NCBI RefSeq assembly: GCF_008123515.1
Contig: NZ_VSSR01000024.1
Span: forward strand, 1-64,000
Direction of reading: 5' to 3'
DNA length: 64,000 bases
Source: Bradyrhizobium cytisi
GTDB lineage: Bacteria; Pseudomonadota; Alphaproteobacteria; Rhizobiales; Xanthobacteraceae
The notes under the pieces are model-generated. The model saw nothing but the letters and a program-made list of their open reading frames with translations, was not told the origin of the DNA and searched no databases. The first letter of the stretch is position 1. Every line of letters begins with the position of its first letter. Made by a program: the position numbers and the translations under genes. Of the stretch, positions 35,870 through 43,992 are shown in pieces.

Positions 35870-35974
35870 GGAGACCCGCCTTTTCGGCAAATGCGGTCGG
35901 GGCGAACCGGCCTGGCGACAAGTGCCAGCCCGGGGCGAAAAAAATTGGTCAGCTCAATATGCTACCTTTAGTTT

Positions 35975-35993
35975 AGCGCGAGATGCGCGCTAC
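35975..35993. promoter_or_regulatory. Operator-like palindrome upstream of the CHAT fusion gene
   Basis: TAGCGCG-AGATG-CGCGCTA is a perfect 7-bp inverted repeat with a 5-bp spacer, 106 bp upstream of the CHAT gene start, inside the 216-bp gap to the VOC gene. It could be an operator; a terminator is less likely because no T-run follows on the minus strand. Confidence 0.4.
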
Positions 35994-36085
35994 GTAAAGG
36001 AGATGCGCGGTTTCGCCGCGTGAAGCCTGCCCTTGCCCTGTCACTTGCCCTGCCCCGAGCTACGCCGGCGCGCCAGCGGGACGCG

Positions 36086-36472
36086 CTAGACGCGCGCCAG
36101 CGTGCAGTTCAGCATCCATTGCACACCGAAGCGATCGGTGAGCTTGCCGTAATAGTCGCCCCAGGGCTGGATCCCGAGCGGCGTGGTGATCGTGCCGCCT
36201 TCGGCAAGGCGGGCGAACAGGTCCGTCGTTTCCTGCGCGTCGTCCATCATCAGGTGGTGCGCCGAGCCGCGCATCGGCTCCGCATCGTCGTTGTCGGATG
36301 CATAGAATTGGATACCTGGTCCTTCGAACCTTGCATGCAGGATCTTTCCCTGCATCGGTCCGGCTGCGCCGTGACGCATGACCTCGGTCACCTTGCCGAG
36401 GCCACAGGCGGCGTAGAAAGCGAGCGCCGCCTCGCAATGCGTCGTGAAGAAGAGATAGTTCGACATCTGCAT
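36086..36472 (-). CDS. VOC-superfamily protein (PhnB/glyoxalase-like)
   Basis: 128 residues. MQMSNYLFFTTHCEAALAFYAACGLGKVTEV, then GIQFYASDN, HHLMMDDAQETTDLFARLAEGGTI and PWGDYYGKLTDRFGVQWMLN match PhnB/3-demethylubiquinone-like VOC proteins. Most such proteins have no known substrate; some confer resistance or act as isomerases. GGAG lies about 9 bases before the ATG; a second ATG two codons on is also possible. It begins 14 bp after the TetR gene on the same strand, so the two form an operon. Confidence 0.87.
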   Translation of the reverse strand: MQMSNYLFFTTHCEAALAFYAACGLGKVTEVMRHGAAGPMQGKILHARFEGPGIQFYASDNDDAEPMRGSAHHLMMDDAQETTDLFARLAEGGTITTPLGIQPWGDYYGKLTDRFGVQWMLNCTLARV

Positions 36473-36486
36473 CCGCGGGTCTCCTC

Positions 36487-37071
36487 TCAGGTCTCGGAAC
36501 AGGCCTTGAGTGCAGCCGCGCGACACGCGGACGCGATCGCAGCGCTGACATCCTTGTCGGCGACGGCCCGTGCCATCGTGACACCGCCGGACAGGATCGA
36601 GAGCAACGCCCAGGCACGCGCGCGTCTGTCCTTGGGCGAGCGGCCCGGCAAACCGCCCGCAACGGCGTTCACGACGCCCTCGATCTCGGCCTCGAACACG
36701 GTCTTGATTGCAGCATCGGCGCGCTGCACCTCCGAGGTCAGGCTCTGCAAGGCGCAGCTCGAACCGAGCTCGCAGACCCGCTTTTGCCCGAGATAGAAAT
36801 CGACGAATGCCGCGACCCATTTGGCGCCGTGCTCGGCACGCAGGCTTTCGACGCCTTGGCGCAGCTCCTGCAGGCCCGCCACCAGCGCGGCCTTGAATGC
36901 CTCACCCTTGGACGAGAAGTGCCCGTAGAACGCGCCGGAGGTGACCTCGGCCTCCTTGGCGAGGCCGTCGACACCGATGCCGCCATAGCCATGGCGGCGA
37001 AAGCCGCGGCCGGCGGCCGCGACCATGCGCGCGCGAGCTTCTTCCTTGTGTCCGGACTTGTATCGCACCAC
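36487..37071 (-). CDS. TetR-family transcriptional regulator
   Basis: 194 residues from a GTG start. The N-terminal HTH (about 12-58: ARARMVAAAGRGFRRHGYGGIGVDGLAKEAEVTSGAFYGHFSSKGEAF) is typical; the C-terminal ligand domain (EHGAKWVAAFVDFYLGQKR...) has a Cys pair (CELGSSCAL) seen in the AcrR/NemR-like subgroup that senses electrophiles. First gene of an operon with the VOC gene and divergent from a tautomerase gene. Two related palindromes (37083-37098 and 37141-37160) in the shared promoter region are its likely operators. Confidence 0.92.
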   Translation of the reverse strand: MVRYKSGHKEEARARMVAAAGRGFRRHGYGGIGVDGLAKEAEVTSGAFYGHFSSKGEAFKAALVAGLQELRQGVESLRAEHGAKWVAAFVDFYLGQKRVCELGSSCALQSLTSEVQRADAAIKTVFEAEIEGVVNAVAGGLPGRSPKDRRARAWALLSILSGGVTMARAVADKDVSAAIASACRAAALKACSET

Positions 37072-37082
37072 CGCACCTCTAG

Positions 37083-37098
37083 ATATAACGATCGCTAT
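37083..37098. promoter_or_regulatory. Putative TetR operator A
   Basis: ATATAACGATCGCTAT, containing the shared core ATAACGATCG, lies 12 bp from the tetR start codon and would overlap its promoter or leader. Confidence 0.55.
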
Positions 37099-37140
37099 TT
37101 TAATATTGACGGCATCGCCCTCTCCGTGCGAATGCAGTCA

Positions 37141-37160
37141 CGGTCGTTATATAACGATCG
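37141..37160. promoter_or_regulatory. Putative TetR operator B
   Basis: CGGTCGTTATATAACGATCG is a 20-bp palindrome with one mismatch, sharing ATATAACGATCG with operator A. It sits about 70 bp upstream of the tautomerase start, as expected for divergent repression by the TetR protein. Confidence 0.65.
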
Positions 37161-37228
37161 CAATATTATTGCAAGCCGCGATCGCATCCGGCGCTCGCGA
37201 CGCTCGTATCATGAAGGGAGATCCAATC

Positions 37229-37654
37229 ATGCCGATCACCGTCGTTGCCACGGATGGCATCTTCAGTGCAGCCGCCGAGCAGACCATGTTCGCCGAGCTG
37301 ACCGCCTCATTTCTCAGGCATCACGATCTCGCGGGCAATGCGTTCATCACGCCGAACGTGATCGGCGAGATCAGCACCGTCCCGAAAGGCCGGTCCTTCG
37401 CCGGCGGGTCGTCAAACGACATCGTCGTGGTCGAATTGAAAGTCCCGTCTTTCGCGCTGGCGGCGCCTGCGCAAAAGGCGGGCTTCATCGAAGAGGCCAC
37501 CGAGATCGTGTTCAACGCAGCGGAAGGCCGCCATCCGCGCGAGCGGATTTTCGTCAACATGGTCTATGCGGTGGACGGGCTGTGGGGCATCGGCGGCAGG
37601 GCCTACACCAATGCCGAGCTCGGCGATGCAGTCAGTCGGGCCAGCGCTGCCTAG
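37229..37654 (+). CDS. Tautomerase-superfamily protein
   Basis: 141 residues. It begins MPITVVATDG; removal of Met would expose the catalytic Pro-1 of the 4-oxalocrotonate tautomerase/MIF superfamily. The length (about twice a 4-OT monomer) and VPSFALAAPAQKAGFIEEATEIVF with NMVYAVDGLWGIGG match the two-unit tautomerase group. GGGAG lies 8 bases before this ATG; another ATG six codons upstream is less suited because Pro-1 would be lost. Divergent from tetR-VOC and probably controlled by that regulator, suggesting a small detoxification or catabolic unit. Confidence 0.85.
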   Translation: MPITVVATDGIFSAAAEQTMFAELTASFLRHHDLAGNAFITPNVIGEISTVPKGRSFAGGSSNDIVVVELKVPSFALAAPAQKAGFIEEATEIVFNAAEGRHPRERIFVNMVYAVDGLWGIGGRAYTNAELGDAVSRASAA

Positions 37655-37712
37655 GGACAGCAACCAGTCATGACAGCGCCGGCGCATGCGAGACGGCGCC
37701 GGCGCATCGTCT

Positions 37713-37742
37713 GTTCAGTAGCAGTATGTTCAGTAGCAGTAT
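37713..37742. repeat. 15-bp perfect tandem duplication at the glycine-zipper gene's end
   Basis: GTTCAGTAGCAGTAT occurs twice in a row. On the gene strand the first unit carries the final codons Tyr-Cys-Tyr and the TGA stop, the second unit repeats them beyond the stop. Confidence 0.85.
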
Positions 37743-38035
37743 CTTGGATCGACCGGGACGTAGCGGCCGTCCGGGCGCTGCATGTAGCAGCCGCGCTGAT
37801 AGGCGTAATAGCCGGACCGGCGACGCTCGCCTTCGGAGGCGATCGCAGCCCCCGTGCCGGCGCCGACGACGGCACCGATGGCGGCGCCGCGGCCACCGCC
37901 GATCGCTCCGCCCAGGATCGCTCCGCCCACGCCGCCAATGATGGCGCCACCGACAGCGTCCTGCGCCACCGCGTCATGGACCGGGACGGCCATCGCGACT
38001 GCGAAACACGCTGCAACTCCAAGACGTCGAAGCAT
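37730..38035 (-). CDS. Exported glycine-zipper protein (101 aa)
   Basis: Signal peptide (about 1-25, ending HDAVAQD), then a glycine-zipper segment (VGGAIIGGVGGAILGGAIGGGRGAAIGAVVGAGTGAAIA written here only by its ends: VGGAII at 28, GTGAAIA at about 63) and a Cys-containing tail YYAYQRGCYMQRPDGRYVPVD...YCY. Such proteins are outer-membrane or periplasmic and of unknown role. GGAGG precedes the ATG. The last codons and stop lie in a 15-bp perfect tandem duplication. Confidence 0.82.
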   Translation of the reverse strand: MLRRLGVAACFAVAMAVPVHDAVAQDAVGGAIIGGVGGAILGGAIGGGRGAAIGAVVGAGTGAAIASEGERRRSGYYAYQRGCYMQRPDGRYVPVDPRYCY

Positions 38036-38200
38036 CCCGAATCCTCCCATCTGATGCGCCACTCATAGCGTTTGGGACGATCCCGGGCCAGAATAATCGC
38101 GCGAATCCGGCTCGCTTCCCGCCCTTTACGTCACGGGCCAGCCTGTCGCGACAACGGCCGATCCTGATCAGCCTCGGACTAAGGGTAGGCTTGCCCGCGG

Positions 38201-38575
38201 CTACGGCTCGACCCAGCGCTGCACGGCTTCCGCCGTGTCGGCAGGCGTCGTGTTGAAGCAGATCGCGGCCTGCGGCGCCAGGTGGTGGACGAGGTTGAGC
38301 ACCTTCTCGAACAGCAGCAGCCGTTCCTTCGGCTCACGCAGGCCGGCACCGATAACGATGCAATCGAAGTGCTCATCGCGCAACGCGGCCGTTACGGCCG
38401 CCTCCGCGGCAACGTCGAGATCGATCAGGCAGCTCGTGACCTCGTAGCCGAGGCCGCGCAGGCGCAGCAGCTGCGCTTCGATATAGTTGCGGACGAGCGC
38501 CGGCGTGAGCTGCGGAAACGCACTGTAATCCGCACTGCCGGGTTCGATGCCGATCGCGAGGACGCGCTTGGCCAT
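38201..38575 (-). CDS. Hypothetical Rossmann-like small protein (124 aa)
   Basis: MAKRVLAIGIEPGSADYSAFP, then a helix RNYIEAQLLRLRGLGYEVTSCLIDLD, FDCIVIGAGLREPKERLLLFEKVLNLVHHLAPQAAICFNT: alternating strands and helices like a single-domain alpha/beta (response-regulator or flavodoxin-like) protein, but without phospho-acceptor or P-loop motifs. I know of similar hypothetical proteins in Bradyrhizobium but no function. The 285 bp to its right hold no gene. Confidence 0.72.
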   Translation of the reverse strand: MAKRVLAIGIEPGSADYSAFPQLTPALVRNYIEAQLLRLRGLGYEVTSCLIDLDVAAEAAVTAALRDEHFDCIVIGAGLREPKERLLLFEKVLNLVHHLAPQAAICFNTTPADTAEAVQRWVEP

Positions 38576-38860
38576 CGCAGGATTTCCCTGAGCAGACCGT
38601 CTCCGGTGCTAACGGACGGCCGCCCGACCGGTTCCCGGAGTGCGCATGGGCGACCGCGCGTTCGCGCGTACGGTGCTGATGTTGCGTCCTTTGACCGCAA
38701 CCTTTCGCGCTGCACGTGTAAGCCATTTCACATGCACTGCGGCGAGGGCCTGCCACATTTGCCAAACCACGCCCAGAGCTCGCGCCCACCGACGGTGGCA
38801 CGCGGCTCACGCCTGATTTGCACAACCAACTGATAATTTAACAATTCGCGGGAGCGGGAG

Positions 38861-40441
38861 ATGGTGTCATACGAGAATCTGAAGAGCGGGTATGAGAGGA
38901 ACTGGGCCAATCTCCAGATCCGGCCCGCACGCCTTGGCGAGGCCAGCGCGACGGCACGCAAGGCCATCAACGGCAAGGCGACCTATCAGCAGGTCGAGCG
39001 GCTGTCCGGTGTGCCCTGGTATTTTGTCGCGCTCTGCCATTATCGCGAATCCAATTTCGATTTCGACACCTATCTCGGCAACGGCGAGACATTGAAGCGC
39101 GTGACATGCCTCGTCCCGAAAGGCCGCGGCCCGTTCGCCTCGTTCGTCGACGGGGCCGTGGACGCGCTGCGGATCCAGCACTTCGTCGGCACGCAGGACT
39201 GGTGCATTGCGCGCACCCTGTACCGGCTCGAATGCTTCAACGGCCTCGGCTATCACGCCAAGGGCGTCAACTCGCCCTATCTCTACGGCGGCTCGACCCT
39301 GTACGGACCGACCGAGGCAAACGCCGGCAAGTTCGTCGCGGACCATGTCTTCGATCCGAACCATGTCGATTCCCAGCTCGGCACCGCCGTTATCCTGCAT
39401 GCGATGATGTCGCAGGATTCCTCGATCGCGATCAACGACGGCCCGTCCATTGCCTCCCATTCCGAGCCCGACGAGGACGTGGCCTCGTCGGTCCTGCTCA
39501 TGCAGCAGACGCTCAACAAGCTCGGCGCCAATCCGCCGCTCGACGAAGACGGCATCAGCGGACCGAAGACCAAGGCCGCGGTCTCGCAATTTCAGCAACA
39601 ACACGCCCTCGCGGATACCGGCCTGCTCGACGGCACCACGATCGCCGCCATCACGCGCGCGGGAATGCAGCCGGTCCGGACGGCGAGTATCGATCTTTCC
39701 CAGATCCTCAAGCGGCTGGATGATATCTCACAGGTCGTGCAGCCAGGAGGCGCAACACCTGCATTGGCAGGCATGACGTCGGGAGGACAGTCGGTCGATC
39801 TGTCTCAAATCCTGAGCCGATTGGAAAATCTCGCACAGCTCATACAGTCGGGAGCAACGACACCAACGCCGATCGCGACCCCATCTACAGCAACGGCGCC
39901 CCTAGCGCAGACTATTCAGCTACCCAAGATCCTGAGCCAGCTGCAGAGCCTCACGCAGGCCTTGCAGTCGGGAGCGACAAATCCGGCGAACCCGACAACG
40001 GCGGCCAGCACGACAGTCAGCGTACTCGGGCAGCTCCTCTCTCTCATCACCAGGACAGTGCCGGGGACGGCGGCGGCGGCAAATCCCGCTCCGGCCGATC
40101 AGCTCAAGCAGCTCGTCGACCTGCTGGGCACACTGCTCGGCAACAAGCCCGTGCTCGGCCAGGTCAACGGCGCGCTCGGCGAAACCATCGGCAAGCTGCT
40201 GGACGGCAAGAAGACGGCACTTGGCATCGGCGGCGCGCTCATCACCGCGCTGCTCTCTGCCGTGAGCGCGACCCCGAGTGCCGGCGGTCTTGCCGGGCTG
40301 CTCGGGACGATCGCGTCCGCGGTGCCAGGGCTTAGCCAGTTCGCCCTCCCGATCTCGCTGGCGCTGACGGCCTGGGGCGTGCTCGGCAAGCTGGAGAAAT
40401 GGGCCCAGGGCACCGCGCCGCCGCCCAAGCCGACAACCTAG
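38861..40441 (+). CDS. Muramidase-like protein with peptidoglycan-binding domain, internal repeats and hydrophobic C-terminus
   Basis: 526 residues with no signal peptide. Residues about 25-185 look like a lysozyme/chitosanase-type muramidase (YFVALCHYRESNFDFDTYLGN with Glu 63 as probable acid; GLGYH...NSPYLYGGSTLYG). A PG_binding_1-like domain follows (about 210-270: LLMQQTLNKLGANPPLDEDGISGPKTKAAVSQFQ). Then three degenerate repeats (about 275-375: LSQILKRLDDISQ, LSQILSRLENLAQLIQSGA, LPKILSQLQSLTQALQSGA), a Ser/Thr/Pro-rich part, and two hydrophobic stretches (about 447-465, 475-512). A doubled GGGAG sits before the ATG. Resembles an endolysin, but there are no phage genes nearby. Its stop overlaps that of the convergent sigma-factor gene in a shared CTAG. 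Confidence 0.82.
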   Translation: MVSYENLKSGYERNWANLQIRPARLGEASATARKAINGKATYQQVERLSGVPWYFVALCHYRESNFDFDTYLGNGETLKRVTCLVPKGRGPFASFVDGAVDALRIQHFVGTQDWCIARTLYRLECFNGLGYHAKGVNSPYLYGGSTLYGPTEANAGKFVADHVFDPNHVDSQLGTAVILHAMMSQDSSIAINDGPSIASHSEPDEDVASSVLLMQQTLNKLGANPPLDEDGISGPKTKAAVSQFQQQHALADTGLLDGTTIAAITRAGMQPVRTASIDLSQILKRLDDISQVVQPGGATPALAGMTSGGQSVDLSQILSRLENLAQLIQSGATTPTPIATPSTATAPLAQTIQLPKILSQLQSLTQALQSGATNPANPTTAASTTVSVLGQLLSLITRTVPGTAAAANPAPADQLKQLVDLLGTLLGNKPVLGQVNGALGETIGKLLDGKKTALGIGGALITALLSAVSATPSAGGLAGLLGTIASAVPGLSQFALPISLALTAWGVLGKLEKWAQGTAPPPKPTT

Positions 40442-41718
40442 ATATCCTGTGCATGGAGCGCCGCGGCGCGGCGCTCCATCAGCGCGCGCTCTCGCCCGTT
40501 GGTCGCAAGCTGCGCGGCGGCCTCGAACGCCTGCCGCGCCTCTGCGAGCCGTCCGAGCTTTTGCAGCAAATCACCCCGAACCGCCGGCAGATGATGATAG
40601 GCCGACAGCGCCGGCGTGCCGGCGATCTTGTCGAGCACGTCGAGTCCGGCCTGCGGTCCTTCGGCCATGCCGACCGCGACCGCGCGATTGAGCTCGATGA
40701 CCGGCGAGCGCACCAGAAGCGCCAGCTCGGCGTAAAGCTGCGCGATGCGCCGCCAGTCGGTGTCCGCGGCCGTCCCCGCCGTGGCGTGACACGCCGCAAT
40801 CGCCGCCTGAAGCGCGTAGAACCTTCCCGAACCGCCGAGCTCGCGGGCACGTTCAAGCGCGCGCAGGCCGCGGCGGATCTGCGAGCGATCCCAGAGCGTG
40901 CGATCCTGGTCCATCAGCAGGATGGGATCGCCAGTCGCGTCGGTGCGTGCACGGGCCCGCGCGGCATTCAAATCCATCAGCGCGACGAGGCCGTGAACCT
41001 CGGGCTCGTCCGGGGCGAGGCCGGCGAGCACGCGGCCCATGCGCAGCGCCTCGTCGCAGAGCTGCGGCCGCAGCCATTCGTCGCCCCGAGCGGCGAGGTA
41101 GCCTTCGTTGAAGATGAGATAGACGACCTCCAGCACGGAGGCGAGACGCTCTGACAAAGCCTCGCCGCCCGGCGTCTCGTAGGCGAGGCCGGATCCGGAC
41201 AGCGTGCGCTTGGCGCGGACGATGCGCTGGGAGATGGTTGCTTCCGGCACGAGATAGGCGCGCGCGATCTCGGACGTGGTCAAGCCGCAGATCATGCGCA
41301 GCGCCAGCGCCGCGCGCGCCTCGCGCGACAGGATCGGATGACAGGCGGTGAAGACCAGTCGCAACAACTCATCGCCGATGTCATCGTCGAGCGCAGCATC
41401 GAAATCCGGCACGGTCGCCTGCTCCTGCAACATGTCGCGCGCCAGCATGTCGTGCTTGTCCGCCAGCATCCTGCCGCGACGCAGGACATCGAGCGCGCGG
41501 CGCCTTGCGGTGGTCATGAGCCAGGCGCCGGGATTGTCGGGCACGCCGATGATCGGCCAGGCTTCCAGCGCCGCAACCAGCGCGTCCTGGGTCAGCTCTT
41601 CCGCAAGCGGCACGTCGCGCAGCATCCGCGCCAGCGTCGCGATCAGCCGTGGTTGCACGACGCGCCAGGTGGCGTGAATCGTGGCACGGATGATCTGATC
41701 GATGTCGGCGGCCGTCAT
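40438..41718 (-). CDS. ECF42-type RNA polymerase sigma factor with TPR-like C-terminal extension
   Basis: 426 residues, longer than a usual ECF sigma factor. Region 2 (LARMLRDVPLAEELTQDALVAALEAWP, NPGAWLMTTARRRALDVLRR), region 4 (LALRMICGLTTSEIARAYLVPEATISQRIVRAKR) and then a long helical extension beginning LIFNEGYLAARGDEWLR with repeated tetratricopeptide-like pairs. This is the ECF42 architecture, in which the extension takes the role of an anti-sigma factor and a DGPF protein is encoded next door, exactly as here. It may be translated after the DGPF gene (31-bp gap). The signal is unknown. Confidence 0.92.
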   Translation of the reverse strand: MTAADIDQIIRATIHATWRVVQPRLIATLARMLRDVPLAEELTQDALVAALEAWPIIGVPDNPGAWLMTTARRRALDVLRRGRMLADKHDMLARDMLQEQATVPDFDAALDDDIGDELLRLVFTACHPILSREARAALALRMICGLTTSEIARAYLVPEATISQRIVRAKRTLSGSGLAYETPGGEALSERLASVLEVVYLIFNEGYLAARGDEWLRPQLCDEALRMGRVLAGLAPDEPEVHGLVALMDLNAARARARTDATGDPILLMDQDRTLWDRSQIRRGLRALERARELGGSGRFYALQAAIAACHATAGTAADTDWRRIAQLYAELALLVRSPVIELNRAVAVGMAEGPQAGLDVLDKIAGTPALSAYHHLPAVRGDLLQKLGRLAEARQAFEAAAQLATNGRERALMERRAAALHAQDI

Positions 41719-41749
41719 CGCCGCCGACCGGAATGAGCGGTGCTGACCA

Positions 41750-42157
41750 TCAGGCGTGCGCAGCTACCCCTGACCGTGCGTCGACCTCGCAGGCCCCATC
41801 CACGCCCGGCGTGGCGAAGGCCCGCAACTCGCAGGTGCCATCCCAGCCCGGCATGTGATCGAGGTGCAGCTGCATGAACTCCTTGGCCATGGCCAGGGCT
41901 TCCGCCTTGTCGCGCAACTCGAAAATGGCGTAGCCGCCGACCACTTCCTTGGCCTCGATGAAGGGACCGTCGATGACGCTGAGCTCGCCGTCGACGATGC
42001 GCACACGCGCGCCGGTCGCAAGCGGCATCAGGCCGCCATTGTCGATCATCCGGCCGGCCCTGATTTCCCGCTCGGAAATCTTCTGCATGGCCTCCATCAG
42101 CGCCGGGCTCGGGCCCTTCATCGGCTGGCTGGAGGTGACGATGTACATGAAGCGCAT
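41750..42157 (-). CDS. DGPF/YCII-like protein paired with the ECF42 sigma factor
   Basis: 135 residues. MRFMYIVTSSQPMKGPSPALMEAMQKI, then VRIVDGELSVIDGPFIEAKEVVGGYAIFELRDKAEAL contains the DGPF motif of YCII-related proteins (ferredoxin-like fold). DGPF proteins are the hallmark neighbours and targets of ECF42 sigma factors, but their reaction is unknown. AGGAG lies 7 bases before the ATG. First gene of the pair. Confidence 0.92.
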   Translation of the reverse strand: MRFMYIVTSSQPMKGPSPALMEAMQKISEREIRAGRMIDNGGLMPLATGARVRIVDGELSVIDGPFIEAKEVVGGYAIFELRDKAEALAMAKEFMQLHLDHMPGWDGTCELRAFATPGVDGACEVDARSGVAAHA

Positions 42158-42310
42158 GCAAAACTCCTGTTGAGGCGAGACGCGGCCGGTTCGGCCGCGC
42201 GATCAGCTCGCTATTGGGATGACGATCCAGCCGGGGCCGGATCGACATCGCTTCGATAAAAATTGGGCGCAGGAAAAATTGCGAGGAGAATTACAGAACC
42301 GGAACGGCGC

Positions 42311-43003
42311 CTATTGGCGCAGCATGATCAGGGGATCGGCCGTATCGGGAACCCGCCGCCATTGCGCGTTGTCGTCGGCCTCGAACTGCCAGACGTCGCC
42401 AGATTTCGACATCAGGATGATCTGGCCGCGCTCGAGCCGCCATTGCGTCGGGTTGAACTGGGCGATCGCCGCATCGCATTTCGGCTTCAGGAAGACCTGG
42501 AAATTGTCCTGATCGGCTTCCGTGTTGGTCAGCGTCAATCCGCAGACCGGCTGGCCGTTGCTGCGCACCATGGCCCAGTCACCGATCATCTGGTCCATCG
42601 ACTTGGCCATCGAGCGGGCGGCGGCGAGGTCCTGCAGGATGTAGACGCCCTCGCCCTGCCGCAGGCCTTCGAAGATGCCGGCCTCGACCTCGGTGAAGTC
42701 GATCACGGATTCACCGGTCGCATCCTGCAAGCGGACGATGTCGAGCCCCTTGACGCTCCAGGCGACGATGTCCTTGGTGAACGGAAGCGCGGTCTTGCAG
42801 GCCGGCTCGAGCTCCAGCTTGAAACCCTGCGCCCCGGCGTCGCTCTTCATCGTGATGACACAGGTCTTGCTGCGTTCGGTGGTCGAGAGCTCCCATTGTC
42901 CGGGCATTTCCTTCTTCAGGGTCGTCGCATCCTGCGCACGCGCAGGGCCGATCGCGGCGGCGCAGGCCGCGATCAGCAAAGCAACGGCCCGAAGGACTCT
43001 CAT
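42311..43003 (-). CDS. Exported double AprI/Inh-like protein (metalloprotease-inhibitor fold)
   Basis: 230 residues with a signal peptide (ending PARAQD). Two tandem Inh-type beta-barrel domains (about 30-115: PGQWELS, KTCVITM, EPACKTAL with Cys 48 and 69; about 135-228: IGDWAMVRSNG, PVCGLTL, LKPKCDAA with Cys 154 and 176, QWRLERGQIILMSKSGDVWQFE). AprI/Inh proteins of pseudomonads block secreted serralysins from the periplasm; double-domain alphaproteobacterial members usually have no known protease partner. Its ATG overlaps the stop of the dehydrogenase gene (TGATG), so translation is coupled to a transport operon with which it has no obvious link. Confidence 0.82.
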   Translation of the reverse strand: MRVLRAVALLIAACAAAIGPARAQDATTLKKEMPGQWELSTTERSKTCVITMKSDAGAQGFKLELEPACKTALPFTKDIVAWSVKGLDIVRLQDATGESVIDFTEVEAGIFEGLRQGEGVYILQDLAAARSMAKSMDQMIGDWAMVRSNGQPVCGLTLTNTEADQDNFQVFLKPKCDAAIAQFNPTQWRLERGQIILMSKSGDVWQFEADDNAQWRRVPDTADPLIMLRQ

Positions 43004-43992
43004 CAGCGCCCCTTGAATGGCGTTTCCGCAACCGGCGTCAGCGGCGCCTTGCCGGCGAACCAGGACTTGAGGTTGTCGACCACGAGCTGGTCCATGGCGT
43101 TGCGCGTCACCACGGAGGCCGAGCCGATATGCGGCAGCAGCACGACGTTCTGCATGGACTTGAGCTCCTCCGGCACGCTGGGCTCGGCCGCGAACACGTC
43201 GAGGCCGGCGGCGAGGATGGTGCCGGACTTCAGCGCCTGGACCAAGGCCTGCTCGTCGACCACCGAGCCGCGCGCCACGTTGACCAGCACGCCGCGCGGG
43301 CCGAGCGCCTTGAACACCTCGGCATTGATCATCTTGTCGGTCGAGGCGCCGCCCGGCACGATCACCATCAGCGTGTCGACCGCCTTCGCCATCTCGATCA
43401 GGTCGGGGTAGTGCTTGTAGGAAACGTCCTTGGACGGATTGCGCGAGTGATAGACCACCGGCACCAGCGAGGCATCGAGCCGGCGCGCGATCGCCTGACC
43501 GATCCGGCCCATGCCGACGATGCCGACCTTGCGGTCGCGCAGCGAGCCGACGCTGAGCGGATAGTTCTGGGTCTGCCAGAGGCCGGAGCGGACGTAGCGA
43601 TCGGCCTTGATGAACTCGCGCACGGTGGAGATCAGCAGGCCCATCGCGACGTCGGCGACCTCCTCGGTCAGCACATCAGGCGTGTTGGTGACGATGATGT
43701 TGTGCTCGGCGGCGTATTTGGCGTCGATGTGGTCGTAGCCGACGCCGAAGCTCGCCACCATCTCGATCCCGGGCAATTGCGACAGCGAATCCTTGTCGGC
43801 ACGGACGGTGTGATAGGTCACCGCGACGCCGCGGATCTTGTCGCGGATCGCCGGCGTCAGCCGCTCGAGGTCGCCTCGCGTCTCGGCCTTGTGCACGACG
43901 AAATGATCGGAAAACCCGTTCTCCAGGATCGGCCGCACCGGCCCATAGATCAGAAGGTCGATCTTGTCGGACGAAATCGAACCGGTAGACAT
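43003..43992 (-). CDS. D-2-hydroxyacid dehydrogenase (GhrB/glyoxylate reductase-like)
   Basis: 329 residues. The NAD(P) fold has KVGIVGMGRIGQAIARRL (about 150-167); the catalytic Arg is in NVARGSVVDEQAL, Glu in LDVFAAEP and His in PHIGS. Such enzymes reduce 2-keto acids such as glyoxylate and hydroxypyruvate with NADPH in the cytoplasm. It overlaps the ABC permease gene at its start (TGATG) and the Inh-like gene at its end, thus is part of the importer operon and may process what the importer brings in. Confidence 0.93.
   Translation of the reverse strand: MSTGSISSDKIDLLIYGPVRPILENGFSDHFVVHKAETRGDLERLTPAIRDKIRGVAVTYHTVRADKDSLSQLPGIEMVASFGVGYDHIDAKYAAEHNIIVTNTPDVLTEEVADVAMGLLISTVREFIKADRYVRSGLWQTQNYPLSVGSLRDRKVGIVGMGRIGQAIARRLDASLVPVVYHSRNPSKDVSYKHYPDLIEMAKAVDTLMVIVPGGASTDKMINAEVFKALGPRGVLVNVARGSVVDEQALVQALKSGTILAAGLDVFAAEPSVPEELKSMQNVVLLPHIGSASVVTRNAMDQLVVDNLKSWFAGKAPLTPVAETPFKGR

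Noticed and set aside
37141..37160. ModE-type molybdenum box (CGTTATATAACG)
   Set aside because: The 12-bp core resembles a Mo-box, but it lies between tetR and a tautomerase gene, has a second related site, and fits a TetR operator better; modABC is 14 kb away.
38861..40441. Prophage remnant
   Set aside because: Only a muramidase-like gene; no integrase, terminase, capsid, tail or holin gene and no attachment-site repeats near it.
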